DNA of 6,534 nucleotides from Beijerinckiaceae bacterium (GTDB lineage: Bacteria; Pseudomonadota; Alphaproteobacteria; Rhizobiales; Beijerinckiaceae), in NCBI GenBank assembly GCA_947458675.1, contig CANHAW010000132.1, forward strand, positions 1 to 6,534, in the 5' to 3' direction. Under the pieces are notes generated by a model. That model searched no databases. It was not told where the DNA came from and was given only the letters and a program-made list of their open reading frames with translations. The translations under genes were made by a program, and so were the position numbers. Positions 1 to 5,905 of the stretch are shown here, in pieces. Position 1 is the first letter of the stretch; each line of letters starts with the position of its first letter.

Positions 1-4
1 CGAG

Positions 5-1129
5 GTGGCGCCACCACCTGCAGCTGCGCGACCAGCCGGCACGCTTGCAAAAATTCTGCCGCTCCTCGGCGTGGCCGCGCTCTTTGCTTTTCCGCTTGTC
101 ATGGTCGCCTGGCTTGGGCCGGCGGGCGCGCTGAAATGGATCAATAATTATGGCGTGCAGATTCTCATCTATGTGATGCTCGGGTGGGGCTTGAACATTG
201 TGGTCGGTCTCGCCGGCCTGCTCGATCTGGGCTATGTCGCTTTCTATGCCGTGGGCGCTTATGCCTATGCGCTTTTGTCGACGCATTACGGATTGTCATT
301 CTGGATCTGCCTGCCGCTGGCGGGTCTTTTTGCAGCAGCCTGGGGCGCGATCCTCGGCTTTCCGGTGCTGCGCCTGCGCGGCGATTATCTCGCCATTGTC
401 ACGCTTGCCTTTGGTGAGATCGTCAGCGCCGTGCTGACCAATTGGACCGAACTCACCAATGGCAAAGCGGGCATTATGTCGATCCCGCGCATTACTTTTT
501 TCGGCACGCCGTTCAGCGCCGGCGACAATGGTTTTGCCGCTTTGTTCGGCCTGCAATTCTCGCCGATCCACCGCACGATTTTTCTTTTCTATCTCATTCT
601 CTGTCTCGCCCTTCTCACCCATTTGATCATTGTGCGGCTGCGCCGCCAGCCGATCGGGCGCGCCTGGGAAGCCTTGCGCGAGGATGAGATTGCCTGCCGC
701 TCGCTGGGCATCAACACAACCAATACAAAACTCACCGCCTTTGCGCTGGGCGCCATGTTTGCCGGTTTTGCCGGTTCGTTTTTTGCCGTGCGGCAGGGCT
801 TTGTGAATCCCGACAGCTTCACCTTCATGGAATCGGCAACCATTCTCGCCATTGTCGTGCTTGGCGGCATGGGCTCGCAGATCGGCGTCGCGCTGGCCGC
901 AGCGGTCATGGTGGGCGGTACGGAAATTCTGCGCGAGCTCGCCTTTCTCAAACAGATTTTCGGGCCCTCATTCGATCCCGCGCTCTATCGCATGCTGATC
1001 TTCGGTCTTGCCATGGTGGTGATGATGATCTGGCGGCCGCGCGGGTTGATTTCATCGCGCGCACCCTCGGTGGCCTTGCGCGAGCGCCGCCATGTTGCAG
1101 GCACACTCGTCAAAGAGGGGCAGGGCTGA
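5..1129 (+). CDS. livM: LivM-type branched-chain amino acid ABC transporter permease
   Basis: Inner-membrane permease that forms the translocation pore of a Liv/HAAT importer together with LivH (expected just upstream, outside the window). The protein is hydrophobic over most of its 374 residues. It shows LivM family landmarks: [16 protein letters not shown] at about 71-86, a loop [20 protein letters not shown] at about 120-139, and the ATPase-coupling (EAA-like) loop [20 protein letters not shown] at about 218-237 followed by [13 protein letters not shown]. It then has [15 protein letters not shown] at about 276-290, and a basic C-terminal tail follows the last helix. The length is normal for alphaproteobacterial LivM. 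The first usable codon is GTG at 5, but the frame is open to the window edge, so the true start may lie upstream. The stop TGA overlaps the ATG of livG by one base (TGATG), which implies translational coupling. The family call is firm; the substrate range is not readable. Confidence 0.95.
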   Translation: MAPPPAAARPAGTLAKILPLLGVAALFAFPLVMVAWLGPAGALKWINNYGVQILIYVMLGWGLNIVVGLAGLLDLGYVAFYAVGAYAYALLSTHYGLSFWICLPLAGLFAAAWGAILGFPVLRLRGDYLAIVTLAFGEIVSAVLTNWTELTNGKAGIMSIPRITFFGTPFSAGDNGFAALFGLQFSPIHRTIFLFYLILCLALLTHLIIVRLRRQPIGRAWEALREDEIACRSLGINTTNTKLTAFALGAMFAGFAGSFFAVRQGFVNPDSFTFMESATILAIVVLGGMGSQIGVALAAAVMVGGTEILRELAFLKQIFGPSFDPALYRMLIFGLAMVVMMIWRPRGLISSRAPSVALRERRHVAGTLVKEGQG

Positions 1130-2055
1130 TGTCCATGCGCCGCTGGATGAGCGATCCGCTTCTTGTTGTCGAACATCTCACCATGCGTTTTGGCGGTCTG
1201 GTGGCCGTCAACGATCTGTCGTTCGAAGTCGGGCGCGGCGATATTACCGCCCTCATTGGCCCCAATGGCGCGGGCAAAACGACAGTGTTCAATTGCGTCA
1301 CGGGTTTTTACAAGCCGCAGCAGGGCCGGCTGGCTTTGGCGCGCGAAGGCGTGGCGCGCTCTGCCGATGTGGCGGCGCTGACCATGAGCGGCGCGCGTCA
1401 TCGCAAATTCGCAGCGGGCCATTTGTATCTGCTCGAGCGCATGCCCGATTTCGAGATTGCGCGCGAGGCGCGTGTGGCGCGCACGTTTCAGAATATTCGT
1501 CTTTTTGCAGGCATGACCCTGCTCGAAAATCTCATTGTGGCGCAGCATAATGTTTTGATGCGTGCATCGGGCATGTCGGCTCTGGGCCTCGTCGGCTGGC
1601 CGTCGGCGCGCGCGGCTGAGCGGGCGGCAATTGACAGAGCGAGCTTCTGGCTGAACGAGATCGGCCTGATGGATCGCGCCGACGATCCGGCTGGCGCATT
1701 ATCTTATGGCGCGCAGCGTCGGTTGGAAATTGCGCGCGCCATGTGCACCGATCCGGTGCTCTTGTGTCTCGATGAGCCCGCCGCCGGTCTCAATCCGCGC
1801 GAGAGCGCCGAGCTGAACGATTTGCTCCTGGCCATTCGCGATCGTCATGGCGTGTCGATCCTGCTCATCGAACATGACATGAGCGTGGTGATGAAAATCT
1901 CCGATCATGTCATCGTGCTCGATTACGGCACGCGCATTGCCGATGGCACGGCGCATGAAGTGCGCAACGATCCCCGCGTGATTGCGGCCTATCTCGGCAT
2001 TGAGGATGAAGAGGTCGCCAAGGCCGAAGCCGATCTTGGGGAGGTGGCGCGATGA
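1129..2055 (+). CDS. livG: LivG-type ABC transporter ATP-binding protein
   Basis: Cytoplasmic ATPase subunit that powers Liv-type amino acid import, pairing with LivF below LivH/LivM. All nucleotide-binding motifs are visible: Walker A GPNGAGKTT at 44-52, Q-loop TFQNIRLF at 119-126 (Gln121), signature LSYGAQ at 191-196 with RRLEIARAM after it, Walker B VLLCLDEP at 210-217 (catalytic Glu216), D-loop AGLN, and H-loop His249 in LLIEHDMS. At 308 residues it is longer than E. coli LivG (about 255). The extra length lies mainly between Walker A and the Q-loop (about 68-115), an insert I associate with rhizobial LivG proteins. The signature has Tyr-Gly-Ala-Gln in place of the canonical SGGQ, which is usual for LivG. 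The start ATG overlaps the livM stop and has GAGGGG 8 nt upstream; Met3 and Met7 are weaker alternatives. It overlaps livF by 4 nt. Confidence 0.95.
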   Translation: MSMRRWMSDPLLVVEHLTMRFGGLVAVNDLSFEVGRGDITALIGPNGAGKTTVFNCVTGFYKPQQGRLALAREGVARSADVAALTMSGARHRKFAAGHLYLLERMPDFEIAREARVARTFQNIRLFAGMTLLENLIVAQHNVLMRASGMSALGLVGWPSARAAERAAIDRASFWLNEIGLMDRADDPAGALSYGAQRRLEIARAMCTDPVLLCLDEPAAGLNPRESAELNDLLLAIRDRHGVSILLIEHDMSVVMKISDHVIVLDYGTRIADGTAHEVRNDPRVIAAYLGIEDEEVAKAEADLGEVAR

Positions 2056-2777
2056 GTCCGGCACCGCTTCTGTCACTGCGCGGGGTCGAGGCCGCCTATG
2101 GCCAGATCGTCGCGCTCAAGGGCGTGGATGTCGAGGTTTTTCGCGGCGAGATCGTGACGATCATCGGCGCCAATGGCGCGGGCAAGTCGACGCTGATGAT
2201 GAGCATTTTCGGCCGCCCGCCAGCGCGCGCCGGGCAGATTGTTTTCGACGGGCAGGACATTACGCGCCTGCCCACGCATCAGATTGCGCGGCTGGGGCTG
2301 GCACAATCGCCCGAAGGCCGGCGCATTTTTCCGCGCATGAGCGTCTATGAAAATCTGCAAATGGGCGCAGCCCTCGCCGATCCCGTGCATTTCAATGACG
2401 ATCTCGAGCGCATGTTTGCCATTTTCCCGCGGCTGAAAGAACGCCGCGATCAGCGCGGCGGCACATTGTCGGGCGGCGAGCAGCAAATGCTGGCCATTGC
2501 GCGCGCGCTGATGAGCCGTCCGCGCCTGCTCATGCTGGATGAGCCTTCGCTGGGCCTTGCCCCGCTTGTCGTGAAGCAGATTTTCGATGTCATTGCCACG
2601 CTTAACCGGGATGAGGGTCTGACGGTTTTTCTGGTCGAGCAAAATGCTTTCCACGCGCTCAAACTCGCCCATCGCGGCTATGTCATGGTCAATGGCGCCA
2701 TCACAATGTCGGGACAGGGGCGCGATCTTCTGGCCGACCCGCAAGTGCGCGCAGCCTATCTGGAGGGCGGACATTGA
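2052..2777 (+). CDS. livF: LivF-type ABC transporter ATP-binding protein
   Basis: Second cytoplasmic ATPase of the Liv importer, forming a heterodimer with LivG. In the 241-aa product the motifs run: Walker A GANGAGKST at 39-47, Q-loop region LAQSPEGRRIFPRMSV (Gln85) typical of LivF, signature LSGGEQQ at 139-145, Walker B LLMLDEP at 159-165 (Glu164), then SLGLAPL. The usual H-loop histidine is Gln197 in LVEQN, which is the normal LivF state and not a defect. The length matches the family (about 235-240). The start ATG overlaps the livG stop as ATGA and is preceded by a strong GGGGAGG with 7-nt spacing. The stop TGA shares one base with the ATG of the next gene. This ordering fixes it as part of the same transcription unit. 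Confidence 0.96.
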   Translation: MSPAPLLSLRGVEAAYGQIVALKGVDVEVFRGEIVTIIGANGAGKSTLMMSIFGRPPARAGQIVFDGQDITRLPTHQIARLGLAQSPEGRRIFPRMSVYENLQMGAALADPVHFNDDLERMFAIFPRLKERRDQRGGTLSGGEQQMLAIARALMSRPRLLMLDEPSLGLAPLVVKQIFDVIATLNRDEGLTVFLVEQNAFHALKLAHRGYVMVNGAITMSGQGRDLLADPQVRAAYLEGGH

Positions 2778-3217
2778 TGATCGACATGATCGCCCCCGCC
2801 GGCATTCAGGCTTTGTGGACGACAATCCTGCTGACATTGATTTTGGGCGGCGCAGCGGCGGCAGCCACGGGGCGCGCAATTGCGCAGACCTGGCGGCGCC
2901 CGCTCCTTCTCGTGCTCTATTGCTTTCTACTCGCCTGCGTTTTCGGTTTTCTCGATTACGCCCTGTTTGAAAATCCGGTCATTCCGGCAACCCGCATCGG
3001 CAAGGATCTCGCACAATTGGCGGCAGCACCCGGCGCAGCTCTGGCAGATCTGGCCCTGTCGCTGGGCGGCCTTGGCCTGACCTTCGCCTGGCTTTTGGGT
3101 GTGGCTGTCATCTCCTTCCGGCTGACACGGGCGCGGCAGGCTTTGCGCCAATATGGTTTTGCGCTGGAGCGCAAAGGCCTGTTCTCAATTGGCCCGCGCG
3201 CGGCCGATGGGCCGTGA
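2777..3217 (+). CDS. Small DUF6867-like membrane protein of the Liv operon
   Basis: A 146-aa predicted inner-membrane protein of unknown function. Three hydrophobic segments are visible at about 11-31, 42-64 and 93-114, separated by GRAIAQTWRRP and a loop after DYALFENP. The C-terminus is basic and cytoplasm-like, RLTRARQALRQYGFALERKG. From memory, the pattern GRA..-TWR..-ALFE..-TR.RQ..RQY...ER.G.FS matches DUF6867, a family found beside liv genes in Hyphomicrobiales; no search could be run. The loop between the second and third helices (about 66-92, Ala-rich) looks longer than I recall for relatives. I chose ATG 2777, which overlaps the livF stop and has GGAGGGCGG 6 nt upstream; TTG at 2774 is an alternative without better support. 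The position inside the operon suggests an accessory subunit or assembly/regulatory factor of the importer, which is inference only. Confidence 0.85.
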   Translation: MIDMIAPAGIQALWTTILLTLILGGAAAAATGRAIAQTWRRPLLLVLYCFLLACVFGFLDYALFENPVIPATRIGKDLAQLAAAPGAALADLALSLGGLGLTFAWLLGVAVISFRLTRARQALRQYGFALERKGLFSIGPRAADGP

Positions 3218-3253
3218 CAGACGGGCTGAAACTTGTAATCTCAGGTCCGAGCC

Positions 3254-3269
3254 GGCGGTTCCTTCCGCC
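3254..3269 (+). promoter_or_regulatory. Small intergenic hairpin upstream of the binding-protein gene
   Basis: GGCGG (3254-3258) and CCGCC (3265-3269) can pair as a 5-bp GC stem with the 6-nt loop TTCCTT, in the leader between the DUF6867-like gene and the binding-protein gene. There is no T-run after it, so it is not a standard terminator. It could act as an mRNA processing or stability element that raises binding-protein output over the membrane subunits, as is common in importer operons. The stem is short and may be chance in GC-rich DNA. Confidence 0.25.
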
Positions 3270-3281
3270 CGATCTGCCTAT

Positions 3282-3285
3282 GGAG
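3282..3285 (+). promoter_or_regulatory. Ribosome binding site that sets the binding-protein start
   Basis: GGAG followed by AAA lies 6 nt before ATG 3292 and only 3 nt before ATG 3289. It favours ATG 3292 as the start, giving a compact signal peptide beginning MHRVSVSRLL. The in-frame GTG at 3214, which overlaps the preceding stop as GTGA, would add 26 residues in front of the signal peptide. ATG 3280 overlaps the site itself. Confidence 0.65.
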
Positions 3286-3291
3286 AAAATG

Positions 3292-4416
3292 ATGCACAGG
3301 GTCAGCGTCTCCCGCCTTCTTCTGTCTGCGGCTTTTGCACTTTCGGCCTTTGCGCTGCCCGCCCATGCGCAGGTCAAGCTCGCCGTTGCCGGTCCCATCA
3401 CAGGGCCCAGCGCCACATTCGGCGCCATGCTGAAGAACGGCGTCGAACAGGCGGTTGAAGATATCAATGCCAGCGGCGGCATTTTGGGCCAGCGTCTGCA
3501 ATTGTCGCTCGGCGACGATGTTTCGCGCCCTGAGCAAGGCGTGTCGGTGGCGAATAAATTCGTCGGCGATGGCGTGAAATTCGTGATCGGCCATTTCAAT
3601 TCGGGCGTGTCGATTCCGGCATCCGAAGTCTATGCCGAGAGCGGCATTTTGCAGATCACGCCGGCTTCCACCAATCCGCGTTTTACCGAGCGCGGTCTCT
3701 GGAATGTTTTCCGCACCTGCGGGCGCGACGATCAGCAGGGCGCTGTGGCGGCGAAATTCATCGCCGAAAAATTCAAGGACAAGCGCATCGTCATCCTTCA
3801 CGACAAGACGCCCTATGGCAAAGGTCTGGCGGATGAAACGCAAAAGGCGATGAATGCGGCGGGCGTCAAGGAAGTGCTCTATGAGGGCATTAATCCGGGC
3901 GAACGCGATTACACGGCTGTCGTCACCAAGATGAAACAGCAGCGCGCGGAAGTTTTGTTCTGGGGTGGCCTGCATGGCGAGGCAGGCGTTCTGCTGCGCC
4001 AGATGCGCGAGCAGGGCCTCAATGCGCAGATGATTGGCGGCGATGGTATTGCAACCGCCGAACTTGCCGCCATTGCGGGTGATGCAGTGGAAGGCACATT
4101 GATGACCTTCGGTCCCGATCCGACCAAGCGTGACAATGCCAAGCCGGTTCTCGCCAGATTTGCGGCAAAAAACATTAATCCCGAAACCTATACGCTCTAT
4201 TCCTATGCGGCCGTGCAGGTCATCAAACAGGCGGCGGAAAAGGCCAATTCGCTCGATCCGAAGAAAGTCGCCGAAATCATGCATTCGGGCATGGCTTTCG
4301 ACACGGTGATCGGCAAATTCTCGCTCAATAAAAAGGGCGATCGCACCGATGCCGATTATGTCATGTATGTCTGGAAGAAAGGCCCTGACGGCAAAATGGG
4401 CTTTGTCGAAATGTAA
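3292..4416 (+). CDS. Periplasmic Liv-type substrate-binding protein (LivJ/LivK/BraC family)
   Basis: Secreted periplasmic receptor (type 1 fold, Peripla_BP_6/LivJ family) that delivers ligand to the LivHMGF complex encoded just upstream. Residues 1-26 are a classic Sec signal peptide: a basic start MHRVSVSR, a hydrophobic core LLLSAAFALSAFAL, and an AHA cleavage site before Gln27. The mature protein starts VKLAVAGPITGPSATFG, as in the family. Ligand-pocket regions by analogy to LivJ are FNSG at 102-105, ASTNP at 125-129, TPYGKG at 173-178 and HGEAG at 228-232. FRTCGRDDQQG at 140-150 is typical of alphaproteobacterial members and holds the only cysteine (Cys143), so the disulfide seen in E. 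coli LivJ is absent. The 374-aa length is normal. The ligand is probably branched-chain or other amino acids, but this family also binds amides, urea and aromatic acids, so specificity is open. Confidence 0.94.
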   Translation: MHRVSVSRLLLSAAFALSAFALPAHAQVKLAVAGPITGPSATFGAMLKNGVEQAVEDINASGGILGQRLQLSLGDDVSRPEQGVSVANKFVGDGVKFVIGHFNSGVSIPASEVYAESGILQITPASTNPRFTERGLWNVFRTCGRDDQQGAVAAKFIAEKFKDKRIVILHDKTPYGKGLADETQKAMNAAGVKEVLYEGINPGERDYTAVVTKMKQQRAEVLFWGGLHGEAGVLLRQMREQGLNAQMIGGDGIATAELAAIAGDAVEGTLMTFGPDPTKRDNAKPVLARFAAKNINPETYTLYSYAAVQVIKQAAEKANSLDPKKVAEIMHSGMAFDTVIGKFSLNKKGDRTDADYVMYVWKKGPDGKMGFVEM

Positions 4417-4422
4417 AAGCAG

Positions 4423-4465
4423 AAGGGCCGCCCAAGAGGCGGACCAAGAGGCGGCCCTTTTGTTT
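4423..4465 (+). terminator. Rho-independent terminator between convergent genes
   Basis: AAGGGCCGCC (4423-4432) is perfectly complementary to GGCGGCCCTT (4450-4459), giving a 10-bp GC-rich stem with a 17-nt loop, followed by a T-rich tail TTTTGTTT (4458-4465). It begins 7 nt after the binding-protein stop, so it ends the liv operon. It also lies directly downstream of the opposing small Cys-rich gene, whose stop is at 4465. On that strand the stem is followed by the weaker tail CTGCTTTT, so bidirectional use is possible but poorer. Confidence 0.88.
4432..4455 (+). repeat. 12-bp tandem duplication inside the terminator loop
   Basis: CCAAGAGGCGGA (4432-4443) is followed at once by CCAAGAGGCGGC (4444-4455), two copies differing only at the last base. 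Removing one 12-bp unit leaves AAGGGCCGCC-CAAGA-GGCGGCCCTT, the same 10-bp stem with a compact 5-nt loop. This suggests the present 17-nt loop arose by duplication. The first GGCGG can still pair with CCGCC as a competing 5-bp hairpin. Confidence 0.85.
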
Positions 4466-4674
4466 CAGTCGCGCCGCTCAACCGGCACACTATGAGGCAC
4501 GGGGCTGAGTTCGACCTGTTTGAGTGGTGCCAGTCTCTCGTCGCCCTCAATCTCGCAGCAGGATTGAATGCCATCGCAGCAATGGGCGACGCCGCAGCCG
4601 CCGCATTCCGCGCAGGGCACGACCTGCGTGCCATTGCGGCGCATGCCGGTACCGTCACAGAAATTGCAGCGCAT
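4465..4674 (-). CDS. Small Cys-rich protein with two CxxCxGxG motifs
   Basis: A 69-aa predicted cytoplasmic protein of unknown function. Its first 40 residues hold nine cysteines: CNFCDGTG at 3-10 and CAECGGCG at 21-28, each fitting the CxxCxGxG motif of the DnaJ zinc-binding domain, then HCC (32-33) and SCC (39-40). The rest (41-69) is Pro/Glu-rich and unlike any domain I know. Similar tiny zinc-finger-like proteins occur in Hyphomicrobiales, as I recall. The frame is open further upstream, to an ATG at 4734, but ATG 4674 has GGGGAGG with 6-nt spacing and starts right at the motif, so I chose it. It lies 93 nt downstream of the dioxygenase gene on the same strand and could be co-transcribed. 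A metal-binding or chaperone-like role is inference; binding of an Fe-S cluster is an alternative. Confidence 0.75.
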   Translation of the reverse strand: MRCNFCDGTGMRRNGTQVVPCAECGGCGVAHCCDGIQSCCEIEGDERLAPLKQVELSPVPHSVPVERRD

Positions 4675-4767
4675 GGCCAGCCTCCCCGATGATTCGCTCA
4701 GGCAGAGCATGCGCGGGCAGGCCAGGCGCTTCAAGCGGCTCGGATGTTTTGTCCGCGCCGCTGCTCG
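4675..4767 (-). other. Gap between dioxygenase stop and Cys-rich gene
   Basis: These 93 nt contain no convincing terminator (no T-run after any stem I can find) and no clear promoter, which fits read-through from the dioxygenase gene into the Cys-rich gene. The only defined element is the ribosome binding site GGGGAGG on the minus strand at 4681-4687. Confidence 0.4.
4681..4687 (-). promoter_or_regulatory. Ribosome binding site of the Cys-rich gene
   Basis: On the minus strand this reads GGGGAGG, 6 nt before ATG 4674. It decides for the 69-aa product over an 89-aa version starting at 4734. Confidence 0.75.
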
Positions 4768-5715
4768 TCAGCTTGCCATTTTCTCGGCGATGATTTCTTC
4801 GCAACGCTTGTTGCGCTCATCGACGAATTTGCCATGCATGGCATCGCGCAATTCGGGCGAGGGATCGGCAAGGCCGAAACGGTCGGGGCCGTTCATCATT
4901 TTCGCCCAATAATCGGGCGTGCCCACCACATGCGTCGCCTCGTCGATTGTATCGACTTCAGCCGTATATTCGGTGACGAAACCATTGGGCTCGATGAAAT
5001 AGGAGAAGAGATTATTGCCCGGCCCGTGGCGGCCGACACCCCAGCCGATATTATAGCCATGCTTTTTCATGCGGCCTGAGCCGCGCATCAGCCCGTCGAA
5101 ATTCGAGACTTCATAGGCCATGTGGTTGAGGCCCGGCCCCTGCGCGCGGGCGAGCGCGATCGAATGGTGGTAGCTCGAGCAGCGGATGAAATCCATGCGC
5201 GCGGTGGAATCGGTCAGGCGGAAGCCGAGCACATCGCAGAAGAAGGCTTCCTGCTTCTGTATATCGACCGAATTGAGCACGACATGCGAGAGCTTGTCGG
5301 GGCGCGAATGGTCGTAGAAATCGCCCGTGCAGGCATGGCGCGCGACATCGCAGGAAATGGTGAGGATCTGGCCTTCGGGCGCTTTCACCGAAAAACCATA
5401 GCCGCCGCCGGCGATCAGCGGCAGATCATGCGGAGCAGCGACAATCTCGCAGCCCCAGGCCTTGGATTTGGCATGCAGGCCATCAACAGCGGCGCGGTCG
5501 GGGGCTGAAAAATGCACGGCGGCCAGTCCGGCGCGCTTGCGCTCATGGATGGCCAGCACATGATGTTCGGCGCTGGCGGCGCGCATATAGGCGCTGCCAT
5601 CGGCTGCGGCCACCGTCTGGAGCCCCCAGGCATTGGCGTAAAAATCCTGCGTTTCCTTGAGGTCGAAGACCGCCAGTTCAACGCCGCGCAGCCCATTCAC
5701 GCGCATATTGGTCAT
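4768..5715 (-). CDS. Two-domain VOC-family extradiol dioxygenase
   Basis: Probable cytoplasmic non-heme Fe(II) ring-cleavage dioxygenase (type I extradiol, related to BphC and catechol 2,3-dioxygenase), 315 aa. Two vicinal-oxygen-chelate repeats are visible: an N-terminal one from LRGVELAVFDL (about 9-122), which lacks the metal site as usual, and a catalytic one from KLSHVVLNSVD (about 141-255). The metal ligands by family pattern are His144, His198 (GLNHMAYEV) and Glu249 (PNGFVTEY). The catalytic residues also fit BphC spacing: His183 (SYHHSIAL), His230 (RHGPGN) and Tyr239 (SYF). The enzyme therefore looks competent. A tail of about 60 residues after the last ligand is longer than in BphC. 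The start at 5715 has an ideal AAGGAGG 5 nt upstream. The gene is divergent from an MmgE/PrpD gene. The substrate, presumably a catechol or related diol, cannot be read from the sequence. Confidence 0.9.
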   Translation of the reverse strand: MTNMRVNGLRGVELAVFDLKETQDFYANAWGLQTVAAADGSAYMRAASAEHHVLAIHERKRAGLAAVHFSAPDRAAVDGLHAKSKAWGCEIVAAPHDLPLIAGGGYGFSVKAPEGQILTISCDVARHACTGDFYDHSRPDKLSHVVLNSVDIQKQEAFFCDVLGFRLTDSTARMDFIRCSSYHHSIALARAQGPGLNHMAYEVSNFDGLMRGSGRMKKHGYNIGWGVGRHGPGNNLFSYFIEPNGFVTEYTAEVDTIDEATHVVGTPDYWAKMMNGPDRFGLADPSPELRDAMHGKFVDERNKRCEEIIAEKMAS

Positions 5716-5720
5716 GCCAC

Positions 5721-5727
5721 CCTCCTT
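5721..5727 (-). promoter_or_regulatory. Strong ribosome binding site of the dioxygenase gene
   Basis: On the minus strand this reads AAGGAGG, 5 nt before ATG 5715. It matches the anti-Shine-Dalgarno sequence fully and excludes the internal Met4 as the main start. Confidence 0.85.
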
Positions 5728-5772
5728 GGCAGGCTTGCAGCCTGTCTCTCATTCGGAAGACATCATATGCCG

Positions 5773-5797
5773 CCCCCTCGCGAAAGGCGAGATGGGG
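5773..5797 (-). promoter_or_regulatory. Hairpin in the dioxygenase 5' leader
   Basis: CTCGC (5777-5781) pairs with GCGAG (5787-5791) around the loop GAAAG. The outer CCCC (5773-5776) can pair with GGGG (5794-5797) across an AT bulge, for about 9 bp in total. No T-run follows on either strand, so it is not a terminator. If the dioxygenase transcript starts upstream near 5830-5850, the hairpin lies in its 5' untranslated region, about 57 nt before the start codon. It could affect stability or regulation; the function is inferred. Confidence 0.35.
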
Positions 5798-5814
5798 AAA
5801 AGAGCCGTGGCGAC

Positions 5815-5842
5815 TTGACGAAAACGGTAAACTGTCGACAAT
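5815..5842 (+). promoter_or_regulatory. Candidate promoter for the MmgE/PrpD gene
   Basis: TTGACG (5815-5820, five of six matches to the -35 consensus) is followed after 16 nt by GACAAT (5837-5842, four of six matches to -10). This would start transcription near 5849-5850, leaving a leader of about 56 nt. The -10 overlaps the direct-repeat element below. No comparably good promoter was found for the divergent dioxygenase gene. Confidence 0.4.
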
Positions 5843-5849
5843 TGACAAT
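5833..5849. promoter_or_regulatory. Candidate operator: palindrome plus direct repeat
   Basis: TGTCGACA (5833-5840) is a perfect 8-bp palindrome. It overlaps a direct repeat GACAAT-T-GACAAT (5837-5849, 7-bp period). This AT-richer patch stands out in the GC-rich divergent region and overlaps the candidate -10 box. The TGTCGACAA core resembles the GT..AC-centred operators of FadR-type (FCD) GntR regulators, which often control catabolic genes, but no regulator gene is in the window to support the pairing. Confidence 0.4.
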
Positions 5850-5905
5850 CAAAGCGCCAAGTGCCTCGCTCGGGGCCAATCCACAAAAACAACCCGGAAA
5901 CGCCG

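Noticed and set aside
2636..2650. Missing H-loop histidine in LivF as evidence of an inactive ATPase
   Set aside because: Gln in LVEQN at this position is the normal state of LivF-family proteins.
2073..2879. Minus-strand open frame opposite livF (268 codons)
   Set aside because: It covers a complete ABC ATPase gene on the other strand. Its translation shows no family motif, and GC-rich codon bias explains the open frame.
3190..3213. GC-rich stretch (GGCCCGCGCGCGGCC) at the end of the DUF6867-like gene as a terminator
   Set aside because: The self-complementary sequence has essentially no loop, lies inside the coding region and has no T-run after it.
3241..4284. Long minus-strand open frame opposite the binding-protein gene (347 codons)
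   Set aside because: It is the antisense shadow of a clear signal-peptide-bearing binding protein. Its product is His/Arg/Ile-rich with no recognisable domain and it has no supporting ribosome binding site.
4768..5715. Fosfomycin or bleomycin resistance VOC protein, or glyoxalase
   Set aside because: Those are usually single-domain and about 130-180 aa. This 315-aa protein has two domains and the extradiol dioxygenase residue spacing, including His183, His230 and Tyr239.
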